From positions 97,803 through 161,802 of the forward strand of contig NZ_VFRP01000008.1 of the NCBI RefSeq assembly GCF_006385685.1: a DNA stretch of 64,000 nucleotides, given 5' to 3'. The stretch's first letter is position 1, and each line of letters begins with the position of its first letter. The DNA is from Amaricoccus solimangrovi (GTDB lineage: Bacteria > Pseudomonadota > Alphaproteobacteria > Rhodobacterales > Rhodobacteraceae). A program made the translations under genes and the position numbers. Below the pieces are notes generated by a model that was not told the origin of the DNA, searched no databases, and saw only the letters and a program-made list of their open reading frames with translations. Positions 19,220-27,406 of this stretch are shown here, one piece after another.

Positions 19220-19938
19220 GCGATTTCCCGCAGCATGGCGTAGAGCCGCCCCTGCGCCGCCAGCGTCGCGGGATCGTCCACGGGCCGGATCGGCGGCGCC
19301 GGCGGCGTCTCGGCCGGGCTCACGCCCTCGCGCGTCATGACGAGGATCGCATGCCCGAGCCGCGCCGCCTCGCCCGGGTCATGGGTGACGAGCAGCACTG
19401 TGCGCCCCGCGAGCAGTTCCGCCGCGAGTTCCTGCATCTCCGCCCGCGTCTTCGCATCGAGCGCCGAGAACGGCTCGTCGAGCAGGATCACCGGCCGGTC
19501 CTCCATCAGCGTGCGTGCGAGCGCCACCCGCTGCCGCTCCCCGCCCGAGAGCCGCCGCGGGTGCTTGTGGGCATGCGCGCCGAGCCCGACCCGATCAATG
19601 AGCGCCGCGGCGCGCGCGAGATCGGGCTTCGCCCCGCGCAGCCGCGCGCCGAGCACCACGTTCCCGGTCACGTCGAGCCAGGGAAAGAGCAGATCGCTCT
19701 GCGCCATGAACGCCACCCGCCCCGCGAGCGGCGCGCCGTCCGAGGCGGCGACCGTCCCCGCGAAATCCGCGCCGGTCGGCAGGCCCGCGATCAGCCGCAG
19801 CACGGTCGACTTGCCGACGCCCGAGGGGCCGAGCAGGCAGGTCCATTCCCCCGGCGCCAGGATCACGTCGAGCGGGCCGAACAGCGGCGCGCTCTCGATC
19901 TCCGCGTGGCCCGCGACCTCGACCCCGATCCCCCTCAC
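19216..19938 (-). CDS. thiZ: ABC ATPase of the thiamine-precursor importer
   Basis: 240 residues from a GTG at 19938 that overlaps the tenA stop (GTGA). Walker A GPSGVGKST, Q-loop 'MAQSDLLFPWLDV', signature LSGGERQR, Walker B 'PVILLDEPFSALD' and switch His in 'LLVTHDPGEAARLG' are all intact. It pairs with ThiX and ThiY. Confidence 0.87.
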   Translation of the reverse strand: MRGIGVEVAGHAEIESAPLFGPLDVILAPGEWTCLLGPSGVGKSTVLRLIAGLPTGADFAGTVAASDGAPLAGRVAFMAQSDLLFPWLDVTGNVVLGARLRGAKPDLARAAALIDRVGLGAHAHKHPRRLSGGERQRVALARTLMEDRPVILLDEPFSALDAKTRAEMQELAAELLAGRTVLLVTHDPGEAARLGHAILVMTREGVSPAETPPAPPIRPVDDPATLAAQGRLYAMLREIA

Positions 19939-20621
19939 CGGCCCCGGAGCCCCATGTCCCAGAATCCGACCTCGAGCCGGGTCGCGGTCCGGAAATGCCC
20001 GGCGAGCCGGGGCCAGCGCGCGGCCCCGGCGAAATCGGAACCGATCCGCCGTTCGGCCGCCGCGTCGATCAGCGCCCCGACGTCGCGGCAGACCGCCTGG
20101 TAGTCCTCGCCGCCATAGGTCCCGATCCATTCGGCATAGCCCGTTCCCGGCGCCGCCTCGGCCCCGAGCCGCGCGCCGATCTCGCCATAGCCGAGCACGC
20201 AGGGCGCGAGCGCCGCCATCAGGTCGAGGAAATCGCCGGAATAGCCCGCCTCGAGCACGTAGCGGGTATAGGCGAGGTTCTCCGGCGCCTCCTCGGTCGC
20301 CTCGAGCGCGGCCGCGTCGATCCCCTCGCGCGCGCAGAGCTCCAGATGCAGGCTCATCTCCGCGTCGACCAGCGCCGCGACGGTGGCCGCCGCGGGGCGC
20401 ATCTCGGCGAGCGTCTCGGCCCTGGCGACCGCGAGCGCCCAGGCGCGGGCGAAATGGATCAGGAAGACGTAGTCCTGCCGCAGGTAGTGGAGGAAGGCCG
20501 CGCGCGGCAGGCTTCCGTCGCGCAGTCCCTCGACGAAGGCGTGGCGCGTGTAGTGCCCCCAGACCTCCCCCGCCCCCGCGCGCCAGAGCGCGAAGGTCCG
20601 GCCGTAGTCCGGCCCGCTCAT
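19935..20621 (-). CDS. tenA: TenA/thiaminase II family aminopyrimidine hydrolase
   Basis: 228 residues, all-helical. 'HAFVEGLRDGSLPRAAFLHY' and 'LRQDYVFLIHFARAWALAVA' correspond to the conserved N-terminal helices. 'LMAALAPCVLGYGEIGARLG' carries the nucleophilic Cys and following Tyr/Glu of thiaminase II. 'YAEWIGTYGGEDYQA' supplies the YxxWIxxY signature. It hydrolyses aminopyrimidines from damaged thiamine to HMP. The neighbouring importer suggests salvage of environmental thiamine fragments. Confidence 0.9.
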   Translation of the reverse strand: MSGPDYGRTFALWRAGAGEVWGHYTRHAFVEGLRDGSLPRAAFLHYLRQDYVFLIHFARAWALAVARAETLAEMRPAAATVAALVDAEMSLHLELCAREGIDAAALEATEEAPENLAYTRYVLEAGYSGDFLDLMAALAPCVLGYGEIGARLGAEAAPGTGYAEWIGTYGGEDYQAVCRDVGALIDAAAERRIGSDFAGAARWPRLAGHFRTATRLEVGFWDMGLRGR

Positions 20622-21556
20622 TGCGCGCCGAGATCGATCGCGAGATCGGAGACCGGCCGCGTGCCCTTCGCGAGCCCCGCCTCCTCGAGGAAGGTCTCGA
20701 ACCGCGCGTAGCGCCCGGTATCGAGCGCGGCGGGGCGGAGCGCGAAGCGCGGGATCGTGTCGGCCCAGGCACGCCGGTTGAGCTCGTCATCGAGTTCCGG
20801 CGCGGTGCCGACGAAGGTCTCGAGGCTCTCCTCCGGGTGGTTCACGATATACTGCGTCGCCTTCTCGGTCGCGGCGAGAAAGCGGCGGATCGCGTCGCGG
20901 TTCATCGTCCCGGGGTTGGCGAGGTAGATCAGCTCGTCATAGGGCGGCACCCCCTCTTCCTCGACATAGAAGCAGTGGCCCTTGTGCCCCTCGATATCCA
21001 TCTGATTGAGCTCGAAATTCCGGAAGGCGCCGATCACCGCGTCGACCTGCCCGGACATGAGCGCGGGCGAGAGCGAGAAATTGACGTTAACCAGCTCCAC
21101 GTCGTCGAGCGTCAGCCCCGCGCGCGCCAGCATCGCGGAGAGCAGCGCCTCCTCGACGCCCGCGACCGAGAAGCCGATCTTCTTCCCCTTGAGATCGGCC
21201 AGCGACTTCACCGGACCGTCGTCGCGTACCAGCAGGCAGTTGAGCGGCGTGGCGACGAGCGTGCCGACGCGTGTGAGCGGCATCCCCTCGGCGACCTGCA
21301 GGTGAAGCTGCGGCTGGTAGCCGACGGCGAGGTCCGCCTGCCCCGCCGCGACCATCTTCGGCGGATCGGAGGGATCGGCGGGCGCGATCACCTCGACCTC
21401 GAGCCCCTCCTCGGCGAAATAGCCCTTCTCCTCGGCGATCACGATCGGCCCATGGTCCGGGTTCACGAACCAGTCCAGCATCAGCGTCAGCCTGTCCGCC
21501 GCGGCCGCCGGGCTCGCCAGCGCGGCCGCGAGCAGGATGCCCCATATCCTCATCAT
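20618..21556 (-). CDS. thiY: NMT1/THI5-like periplasmic binding protein for a pyrimidine precursor
   Basis: 312 residues. Signal peptide 'MMRIWGILLAAALASPAAAA'. The mature part opens with 'LTLMLDWFVNPDHGPIVIAE', the NMT1-domain hallmark, and has 'AEEGLEVEVIAPADPSDPPK' and 'QADLAVGYQPQLHLQVAEGM'. These are shared by ThiY proteins that bind formylaminopyrimidine or HMP. The start at 21556 overlaps the thiF stop (ATGA); the ATG at 21553 is equally possible. It feeds ThiXZ. Confidence 0.88.
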   Translation of the reverse strand: MMRIWGILLAAALASPAAAADRLTLMLDWFVNPDHGPIVIAEEKGYFAEEGLEVEVIAPADPSDPPKMVAAGQADLAVGYQPQLHLQVAEGMPLTRVGTLVATPLNCLLVRDDGPVKSLADLKGKKIGFSVAGVEEALLSAMLARAGLTLDDVELVNVNFSLSPALMSGQVDAVIGAFRNFELNQMDIEGHKGHCFYVEEEGVPPYDELIYLANPGTMNRDAIRRFLAATEKATQYIVNHPEESLETFVGTAPELDDELNRRAWADTIPRFALRPAALDTGRYARFETFLEEAGLAKGTRPVSDLAIDLGAQ

Positions 21557-22524
21557 TCCCTCCCCTGTCGGTCGCCCATGGCGACCAGCCTGATCTCTCC
21601 GCCCCAGTCCGCGCGCAGCCGCCGCGCCGCGCGCCAGGCCCTGAGGCCGCTCCGGCAGACCAGCACGGCGCGCTGTCCCGGCGCCGGGCGCGGTCCGCCC
21701 GGCCCGAAGGCATCGACCGGGTGGCGCGCGCCGACCGCGACCGGCGCCTCGTCCGCCCCGCGCAGATCCGCCACGAAATCCTCCGCGTCGATCTCCTCCG
21801 GCGCGGCGAAGCGCAGCGGGTCGGCGGGCTCCTCCGCGCGGTCGAAGCGGAAACCGCCGAAGCGCATCGCCTCGTCGAAGGTCACGAGCTGGCCGAGCGG
21901 GCTGGGTTCGAGCCCGAGCAGCACACCGAGCGCCATCCGCGCCTGGAGGCAGCCGAGCAGGCCCACCACCGGCCCGAGGATCCCCGCCGTCGCACAACTC
22001 GCCGCCCGCTCCGGCAAATCCGGGAAGACCGCGCGCAGCGACGGCGCGCCGCCGCAGAACCCGCCCGCGTAGCCGCCGAGCCCGAGCGCCGAGGCGCTGA
22101 CGAGCGGCCGGCCCGCCGCGAGGCAGGCATCGGAGAGCGTGTAGCTCACCGCGAAACTGTCGGCGCAGTCGAGCACCAGATCGGCCCGCTCCACCAGTCC
22201 GCCCGCGTTCGCCGGATCGAGCGCGGCGACAAGGGGCCGGACCGCGACCTCGGGGTTGAGCCCGCGCAGGATGCCCGCCGCCGCCTCGGCCTTGAACCGG
22301 CCGAGCCAGACGTCGCCATACATCACCTGCCGGTGCAGGTTGCCCCGCTCCACCACGTCGGGATCGACCACCGTGATCCGCCCGACCCCGGCGCCCGCGA
22401 GATACTGGAGCGCCGGCACGCCGAGCCCGCCCGCGCCGACGACGAGCACCCGCGCCTCCGCGAGCCGCGCCTGCCCCTCCGGACCCACCTCGGGCAGGAT
22501 CATCTGACGCGCGTAGCGGTTCAC
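21553..22524 (-). CDS. thiF: ThiS adenylyltransferase (E1-like) with C-terminal rhodanese-like domain
   Basis: 323 residues, GTG start overlapping thiE. Residues ~1-215 are an E1-like adenylation domain: 'RYARQMILPEVGPEGQARLA', 'VLVVGAGGLGVPALQYLAGA', 'VVDPDVVERGNLHRQ', and DxxD-type 'LVLDCADSFAV'. The tail (~240-323) is rhodanese-like with a Cys in 'AVLVCRSGLRAWRAARRL'. It would adenylate ThiS and, through the rhodanese Cys, help transfer sulfur. The usual zinc CxxC before 'LFPE' is replaced by 'PSLRAVFPD', so the structural zinc site appears lost. Confidence 0.87.
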   Translation of the reverse strand: MNRYARQMILPEVGPEGQARLAEARVLVVGAGGLGVPALQYLAGAGVGRITVVDPDVVERGNLHRQVMYGDVWLGRFKAEAAAGILRGLNPEVAVRPLVAALDPANAGGLVERADLVLDCADSFAVSYTLSDACLAAGRPLVSASALGLGGYAGGFCGGAPSLRAVFPDLPERAASCATAGILGPVVGLLGCLQARMALGVLLGLEPSPLGQLVTFDEAMRFGGFRFDRAEEPADPLRFAAPEEIDAEDFVADLRGADEAPVAVGARHPVDAFGPGGPRPAPGQRAVLVCRSGLRAWRAARRLRADWGGEIRLVAMGDRQGRE

Positions 22525-23117
22525 CGCGTCGCCTCCACCCAGGCCCGCGTCCGCGCCTCCGGATCGGCGTTGAGCGTGATGTCGGTCACCATCGAGACCA
22601 CATCCGCCCCGGCGGCCAGCACGCCGCCCGCGCGCTCCACCGTCAGCCCGCCGATCGCGACCAGCGGCACGGCGCCGACCCTCGCCTTCCATTCCGCGAC
22701 GCGTCCGAGCCCCTGCTCGGTCCAGCGCATCTTCTTCAGGATGGTCGGATAGACCGGACCGAGCGCCACGTAATCCGGCGCGAGGCCGAGCGCCCGGTCG
22801 AGTTCCGCCTCGTCATGCGTGCTGAGCCCGAGCCGCATCCCCGCCGCCCGGATCGCCGGCACGTCCGCCTCGTCGAGATCCTCCTGGCCGAGGTGGACGA
22901 AACCGCAGCCCTCCTCGATCGCGATCTCCCAATGGTCGTTCACGACCAGCACGGCCCCCGCCTCCGCGCAGAGGTCGCGGGCACGGGCAATCTCCGCCCG
23001 CGTCTCGGCCGCGCTCCGGTCCTTCACCCTGAGCTGCGCGAAGCGGATGCCGGCGGGCAGCAGCCGGGCGAACCAGTCGGCGGAATCGAAGATGGGGTAG
23101 AAACGATCCGGCATCAT
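22521..23117 (-). CDS. thiE: Thiamine phosphate synthase
   Basis: 198 residues, slightly short for the family. TIM barrel: '[20 protein letters not shown]' holds the QLR phosphate-binding strand. '[20 protein letters not shown]' and 'HLGQEDL' hold the ND and HLGQ motifs. '[12 protein letters not shown]' and '[20 protein letters not shown]' complete the barrel. It joins HMP-PP and thiazole phosphate. Most ThiE carry T(K/P)T in the GPv-pT region, and here it reads PTILKK, a small variation. ATGA overlap with thiG. Confidence 0.88.
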   Translation of the reverse strand: MMPDRFYPIFDSADWFARLLPAGIRFAQLRVKDRSAAETRAEIARARDLCAEAGAVLVVNDHWEIAIEEGCGFVHLGQEDLDEADVPAIRAAGMRLGLSTHDEAELDRALGLAPDYVALGPVYPTILKKMRWTEQGLGRVAEWKARVGAVPLVAIGGLTVERAGGVLAAGADVVSMVTDITLNADPEARTRAWVEATR

Positions 23118-23887
23118 TCCAGGAAGGCCCTTCCGATTTCCGGCGTCGAGGCCGCGGCCATGTCGCGCGGCTCCATCGGATCGGCGGCGCGGCCCGCCGC
23201 GCCCGCCTCGACGGCCAGCGCGAAGGCCCGCGCCATCGCCGCCGGATCGCCCGCCTTCGCGACCGCGGTGTTGAGCAGGATGGCGTCGTAGCCCATCTCC
23301 ATCGCGGCCGCCGCGTGGCTCGGCAGTCCGATCCCGGCGTCCACCACCAGAGGCACGTCGGGGAACCGCTCGCGCAGCGCGCGCAACCCGTAGGGATTGA
23401 CCAGCCCGAGCCCCGAGCCGATCGGCGCCCCCCAAGGCATCAGCACCTCGCATCCGGCGTCGAGGAGCTTTCCGGCCACGACCAGATCCTCGGTCGTGTA
23501 GGGGAACACCTCGAAGCCGTCCGCCGCGAGGATCCGCGCCGCCTCCACCAAGGCGAAGGGATCGGGCTGGAGGGTGTCGGTATGGCCGATCACCTCGAGC
23601 TTGATCCATGTCGTGCCGAAGACCTCGCGCGCCATATGCGCCGTCGTCACCGCCTCCTTCACCGAATGGCAGCCTGCGGTGTTGGGCAGGACGCGCACGC
23701 CGAGCTCGCGGATCAGCGTCCAGAAATCCGACCCCGCCCGGCCGCCGCCGCTCTCGCGCCGCAGCGAGACGGTGGCGATCCCGGCGCCCGAGGCGCGGAA
23801 CGCCTCCGCGAGGATCGCCGGGGAGGGATATTGCGCGGTCCCGAGCATCATCCGGGACCGAATTTCCACGCCATAGAACCGCGGCAT
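23114..23887 (-). CDS. thiG: Thiazole synthase
   Basis: 257 residues, TIM barrel. The catalytic Lys is in '[20 protein letters not shown]'. Other landmarks are '[20 protein letters not shown]', '[20 protein letters not shown]' and '[20 protein letters not shown]'. It condenses dehydroglycine, deoxyxylulose-5-phosphate and ThiS thiocarboxylate into the thiazole phosphate. Glycine is oxidised by ThiO encoded two genes upstream, as in aerobes. Starts 1 base after the thiS stop. Confidence 0.95.
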   Translation of the reverse strand: MPRFYGVEIRSRMMLGTAQYPSPAILAEAFRASGAGIATVSLRRESGGGRAGSDFWTLIRELGVRVLPNTAGCHSVKEAVTTAHMAREVFGTTWIKLEVIGHTDTLQPDPFALVEAARILAADGFEVFPYTTEDLVVAGKLLDAGCEVLMPWGAPIGSGLGLVNPYGLRALRERFPDVPLVVDAGIGLPSHAAAAMEMGYDAILLNTAVAKAGDPAAMARAFALAVEAGAAGRAADPMEPRDMAAASTPEIGRAFLE

Positions 23888-23888
23888 C

Positions 23889-24086
23889 TCAGCCTCCCTG
23901 TCTCGGCGTCACGACCTCGAGCCGGTCGCCCGGCGCGAGCTCCGTCGCCTCGCGGCTCCCCGCGGGCACGAACTCGCCGTTCACCGCCGTCGCCACCGCC
24001 GCGCCGCCATAGCCCAGTTCGTCGAGCGCGGTGTCGAGCCGCGTGGAACCGATCTCGCGCGGCTCGCCGTTAAGCACGATCCTCAT
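23889..24086 (-). CDS. thiS: Sulfur carrier protein ThiS
   Basis: 65 residues, ubiquitin-like fold, ending in the required Gly-Gly ('[10 protein letters not shown]'), which ThiF adenylates and which carries the thiocarboxylate for ThiG. Its start lies inside the end of thiO (17-base overlap), which suggests translational coupling. Confidence 0.92.
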   Translation of the reverse strand: MRIVLNGEPREIGSTRLDTALDELGYGGAAVATAVNGEFVPAGSREATELAPGDRLEVVTPRQGG

Positions 24087-25077
24087 CCATCACCTCCGGT
24101 CTCGGGCCGCCCGTCACCAGATCGGCGGCCATCCGCGCCAGCGCGGGCGCGAGCAGGAAGCCGTGGCGATAGAGGCCGTTCAGGTAAATGCGCGATCCCC
24201 GCCGCCTGATCCGGGGCAGGTTGTCGGGAAAGGCCGGCCGCGCGTCGACGCCGATCTCGAGCACTTCCGCCTCGCCGAAGGCGGGATGCAGCGCATAGGC
24301 CGCCGTCAGCATCTCGAGCAGCGAGCGCGCGGTGATCCTGCCCCGCTCGCCCGACTCGATCATCGTCGCGCCGAGCATGAAGACGCCGTCGCCGCGCGGC
24401 ACGATGTAGAGCGGGATCCGGGGATGCAGCAGCCGGACCGGCCGCGCGAGCGCGACATCCGGGCAGCGCAGCACCAGCATCTCGCCCTTCACTCCGCGCA
24501 GGTCGGCGAGGTCGTCGCGCGCGGCCAGCCCCCGGCAGTCGAAGACCGGCCCCGCCTCCGCCGACCCGCCCGGCGGCGCCTCGCCCGTCAGGATCGGCAC
24601 TCCCGCCGCCGCCAGCCGGTCGCGCAGCGCCGTCAGCGTCGCGCGCGGATCGAGATGCGCTTCCTCCTCGAAGAAGAGCGCCCGCTCGAACCGCCCGGCG
24701 AGGTCGGGCTCCAGCGCGCCGATCTCCTCGCGGCCGAGCATCCGGTGCGCCGTCGTCCGCCGCGCGAACCGGTCGAGCTCACCCCGGTCCCGCCCGAGCG
24801 CCAGGACCAGCGTGCCCGCCCGGGCGACGCCGCCCGCCGCGCGCTCCCACCAGCCGGCGGCTTCCTGGCCGAGCCGGACCACCGGCTCCTCCGCGCTCTC
24901 GCCCTCGCAGAAGGGCGCGAGCATGCCGCCCGCCCACCAGGAGCAGGCGGAGGGACCGGGCGCGCCCGCGCGGTCGATCACGGTGACGCCAACGCCCCGG
25001 CGCGTCAGTTCGGCGGCGAGCGCGAGGCCCGCCACGCCGGTGCCGAGCACGGTCGCGGATGTCAGTCTGTCGGGCAT
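24070..25077 (-). CDS. thiO: FAD-dependent glycine oxidase
   Basis: 335 residues. N-terminal FAD motif 'TVLGTGVAGLALAAELTRRG'. 'ACSWWAGGMLAPFCEGES' is the ThiO-specific active-site loop. 'PLYIVPRGDGVFMLGATMIE' and the C-terminal 'YLNGLYRHGFLLAPALARMA' contain the substrate-binding Arg. It oxidises glycine to the imine for the thiazole ring. First gene of the operon, 63 bases downstream of the riboswitch. Confidence 0.92.
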   Translation of the reverse strand: MPDRLTSATVLGTGVAGLALAAELTRRGVGVTVIDRAGAPGPSACSWWAGGMLAPFCEGESAEEPVVRLGQEAAGWWERAAGGVARAGTLVLALGRDRGELDRFARRTTAHRMLGREEIGALEPDLAGRFERALFFEEEAHLDPRATLTALRDRLAAAGVPILTGEAPPGGSAEAGPVFDCRGLAARDDLADLRGVKGEMLVLRCPDVALARPVRLLHPRIPLYIVPRGDGVFMLGATMIESGERGRITARSLLEMLTAAYALHPAFGEAEVLEIGVDARPAFPDNLPRIRRRGSRIYLNGLYRHGFLLAPALARMAADLVTGGPRPEVMDEDRA

Positions 25078-25140
25078 GGGCGCCGAGCTCCCGGAAGGAC
25101 GGGACCGAGGCGGGCGGGGATGAGGATCGATGTCGTCATG

Positions 25141-25225
25141 TCCGTTCCCTACGCCGGCATTGTCCGGATCAGGTGCGATGGGTTGGCGCGCGCGCCTCTC
25201 AGCCCTTCCGGGCACCCCAACGGTT
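25141..25225 (-). promoter_or_regulatory. TPP riboswitch (THI element)
   Basis: Read on the minus strand it carries all conserved blocks: GGGGTGCCC near the 5' side, GCTGAGAGG (the CUGAGA pyrimidine-sensor loop), then CACCTGATCCGGACAATG and CCGGCGTAGGGA on the 3' side, closing the P1 stem. It sits in the leader of thiO and should shut the nine-gene operon down when thiamine pyrophosphate is plentiful. The 60 bases to the thiO start form the expression platform. No T-run is present, so control is probably at translation initiation or by Rho. Confidence 0.95.
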
Positions 25226-25231
25226 TCCGCA

Positions 25232-25260
25232 TCGATAGCGCCGCGCGCGGGCGAACTCAA
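25232..25260 (-). promoter_or_regulatory. Promoter of the thiamine operon
   Basis: Minus strand: TTGAGT (25260-25255), 17-base spacer, TATCGA (25237-25232). The predicted start of transcription (~25226) coincides with the 5' edge of the riboswitch, which supports the call. Confidence 0.6.
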
Positions 25261-25283
25261 GGCCCGGAACCACGGTAGGCGGC

Positions 25284-25586
25284 TCAGAAGCCGTGAAACA
25301 CCATGTCGGCCGCGCGCGTGATCTCGTCCGCCCGGTCCGCGAGCGAGAGGATCGGGCCGCGCGGCAGGCTCGCCGGCACGGCGGCGAGGAACTGGGTGAC
25401 GAGCACATGCGGGACGCCCTCGATCTCGAAGACCGGGTTCAGGACCTTCGCGGGCGCCTGCGCGCACGCCGCGGGCAGGAGCGGCGCCACGACCCGGGTG
25501 CCGAATCCGTCGAGCAGATCGGACTGGAGGTCGAGGAGGAACCCCGCGCCATCGGGCGCCGGGCAGGCGTCGTAGCGCGCCCTCAG
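25284..25586 (-). CDS. ccdB: CcdB-family toxin
   Basis: 100 residues, the family length (101 in the F plasmid). 'FLLDLQSDLLDGFGTRVVAP' and 'FEIEGVPHVLVTQFLAAVPA' align with the CcdB SH3-like core. 'RADEITRAADMVFHGF' aligns with its C-terminal helix. No ATG/GTG/TTG exists at the right place; a CTG at 25586, overlapping the antitoxin stop as CTGA, gives the proper N-terminus (RARYDACPAP). The residue matching the gyrase-contacting penultimate-region Trp of F-plasmid CcdB is His here, so gyrase poisoning is uncertain. Confidence 0.82.
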   Translation of the reverse strand: MRARYDACPAPDGAGFLLDLQSDLLDGFGTRVVAPLLPAACAQAPAKVLNPVFEIEGVPHVLVTQFLAAVPASLPRGPILSLADRADEITRAADMVFHGF

Positions 25587-25813
25587 AACCGCCGGGACCG
25601 CTCCAGCGGCAGGCCATTGGCCTCCACCCAGGTATTGGCGCTCGCGATCGCGCCGGCGTTCTCGCGCCGCCACGCCTCGGCCCTGGCGGCGCGGACCGCC
25701 GCCCGGAGCCCCGCCTCCGCCGCGCGGCTCACGTTCACGCCGAGATCCCGCGCCTCGGCGATGAGGCCGGGATCTAGGGAGAGATTGGTTGCCCTGCGCG
25801 ACGCGGTCGTCAT
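25583..25813 (-). CDS. ccdA: CcdA-family antitoxin
   Basis: 76 residues. The N-terminal half is a ribbon-helix-helix ('RRATNLSLDPGLIAEARDLG', 'VNVSRAAEAGLRAAVR'). The C-terminal half 'ENAGAIASANTWVEANGLPL' ends 'ERSRRF' and closely follows the CcdA tail that wraps CcdB. GGAG lies ~10 bases before the ATG. It represses its own operon and neutralises the downstream toxin. It stands between the MscS gene and the thiamine operon and may stabilise this replicon. Confidence 0.9.
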   Translation of the reverse strand: MTTASRRATNLSLDPGLIAEARDLGVNVSRAAEAGLRAAVRAARAEAWRRENAGAIASANTWVEANGLPLERSRRF

Positions 25814-25881
25814 GTTCCATCTCCGGGATGCGCAAGCATCATCCGCATGGACCGCCCGCGTTTCAACCCCGTCATGCGCCG

Positions 25882-27240
25882 TCACTCCGGTTTCGGCGGC
25901 GTGCCGTCCAGCCGCACCGTCAGTTCGGATTCCGGCTTGATCAGCAGGTCGCGATGCGCGAGCGGGGTGCGGATGCCGTGCTCCCTGAACTTGCGCCAGA
26001 TCGACACCAGGACCGCGCTCCGCACGTTGATGACGCCGTTCGCGGGATCGTCGACCCAGAAGCGCATCTCGAGATTGACGGTGCTGTCGCCGAAGCTCAT
26101 CAGCCGGCAGACCGGTTCGGGGTGGCGCAGCACGCGCGGCGTCTCGCGCGCCGCCTCCTCGACGAGGCGCATCGCCAGCGGCACGTCGGCGTCGAAGCTG
26201 ATCGCGATCGGCGTCAGCAGCCGCAGGCGGTTGTGGGTATAGGACCAGTTGATCACGCGCCGGCTGATCAGATCCTCGTTCGGCACCAGCCATTCGGTGC
26301 CGTCGCGGGTCGTGAGGGAGACATAGCGCGCGTTGAGCGCGGTGACCCAGCCGAAGAGCAGCTTCTGATGGTCGCCCGGATCCGTGAGTTCGATCACGTC
26401 GCCGGGCTTGATCGAGCGGTCGAAGAGCAGGATCAGCCCGCTGATCAGGTTCGAGATCGGCTTCTGCAGACCGAAACCGATGCCGACGCCGAGCGCGCCG
26501 GTGAAGAGCGCGAAGGCGGTGAGGTCGATCCCCGTGCTCGTCAGCGCGACGACGAGGGCGAGCGCGATGAGCGAGAAGCGGATGAGCTTCGCGGTCAGCA
26601 CCCGGAGGGAGGGGGTGAGGCTCGGCGCGCGGCTCACCCGCGCCTCGAGCAGCCGCGAGACGAAGACCGCGAGCCAGAGCAGCACGCCGAGTTCGAAGGC
26701 CGCGCGCAGCAGGTCGAGCGCGGAGACGCTGGTCTCCCCCATCCGGAAATCGAGCTGGTCGAGCCAGACGATGACCGGCCCGAGCAGGCCGAGGATGTTG
26801 AGCGTCGCCATCGCGAAGGTGAGGAAGGCGACCACCCGCGACAGGAAGTCGTTGCGGATGAAGCGGGTCAGGAAGCGGATCACGATCCAGGCGCCGATCA
26901 GGTTCGTCGCCGTGCTGATGAGCAGGTTCGGCCAGACGAAACGCGCCGCGAGCCCGTTGACGGCGGCGAGCAGCAGGAAGGCGATCGCGGCCCGCGCGAC
27001 CGAGCGGGCGGAATGGAGCAGCGCCCGGACCGCCGGCGTCCCCGCCCGCCGCTCCGCCATCTCCGCGAGGCGCGCGCGTGCCCGCCCCGCCAGGAGATGG
27101 GCGAGCGCGAGGCAGGCGAGGATGGCCCCGGCCTGCCCGAGCGTCGACCAGACCAGCACCTCGGTCAGCAGCCAGAATTCGAGGCGCATCCGCAGGTTCT
27201 GCAACGCGATGACGTCGACCAGTCTCTGATAGCTTTCCAT
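25882..27240 (-). CDS. MscS-family mechanosensitive ion channel
   Basis: 452 residues starting 'MESYQRLVDVIALQNLRMRL'. About seven membrane helices in the first 280 residues. The pore helix and beta domain are unmistakable: 'FTGALGVGIGFGLQKPISNL' and 'ISGLILLFDRSIKPGDVIEL', then 'WVTALNARYVSLTTRDGTEW' and 'LVPNEDLISRRVINWSY'. The C-terminal vestibule ends near 'DLLIKPESELTVRLDGTPPK'. It opens on membrane tension during hypo-osmotic shock. Longer than E. coli MscS (286), of the multi-helix class. Confidence 0.93.
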   Translation of the reverse strand: MESYQRLVDVIALQNLRMRLEFWLLTEVLVWSTLGQAGAILACLALAHLLAGRARARLAEMAERRAGTPAVRALLHSARSVARAAIAFLLLAAVNGLAARFVWPNLLISTATNLIGAWIVIRFLTRFIRNDFLSRVVAFLTFAMATLNILGLLGPVIVWLDQLDFRMGETSVSALDLLRAAFELGVLLWLAVFVSRLLEARVSRAPSLTPSLRVLTAKLIRFSLIALALVVALTSTGIDLTAFALFTGALGVGIGFGLQKPISNLISGLILLFDRSIKPGDVIELTDPGDHQKLLFGWVTALNARYVSLTTRDGTEWLVPNEDLISRRVINWSYTHNRLRLLTPIAISFDADVPLAMRLVEEAARETPRVLRHPEPVCRLMSFGDSTVNLEMRFWVDDPANGVINVRSAVLVSIWRKFREHGIRTPLAHRDLLIKPESELTVRLDGTPPKPE

Positions 27241-27406
27241 CGCCCCCCGCGCGCGCCCTCGGCGGCGCCGAGTATCCCCGGGCCGGGCCGGGCAAATCAA
27301 CCGCCAGCTTCGCGCGGCCACCCGCGATCTTCGCGGGCGCGCGCTTGGCAGGGACCGGCGCGGGTGCTACTTGACGATCTCACGCATCCGGAGCCGCATC
27401 CCGGGC

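Noticed and set aside
26384..27229. 281-codon plus-strand frame opposite the MscS gene
   Set aside because: Ser/Arg/Thr-rich antisense composition; the MscS pore and beta-domain motifs on the minus strand are decisive.
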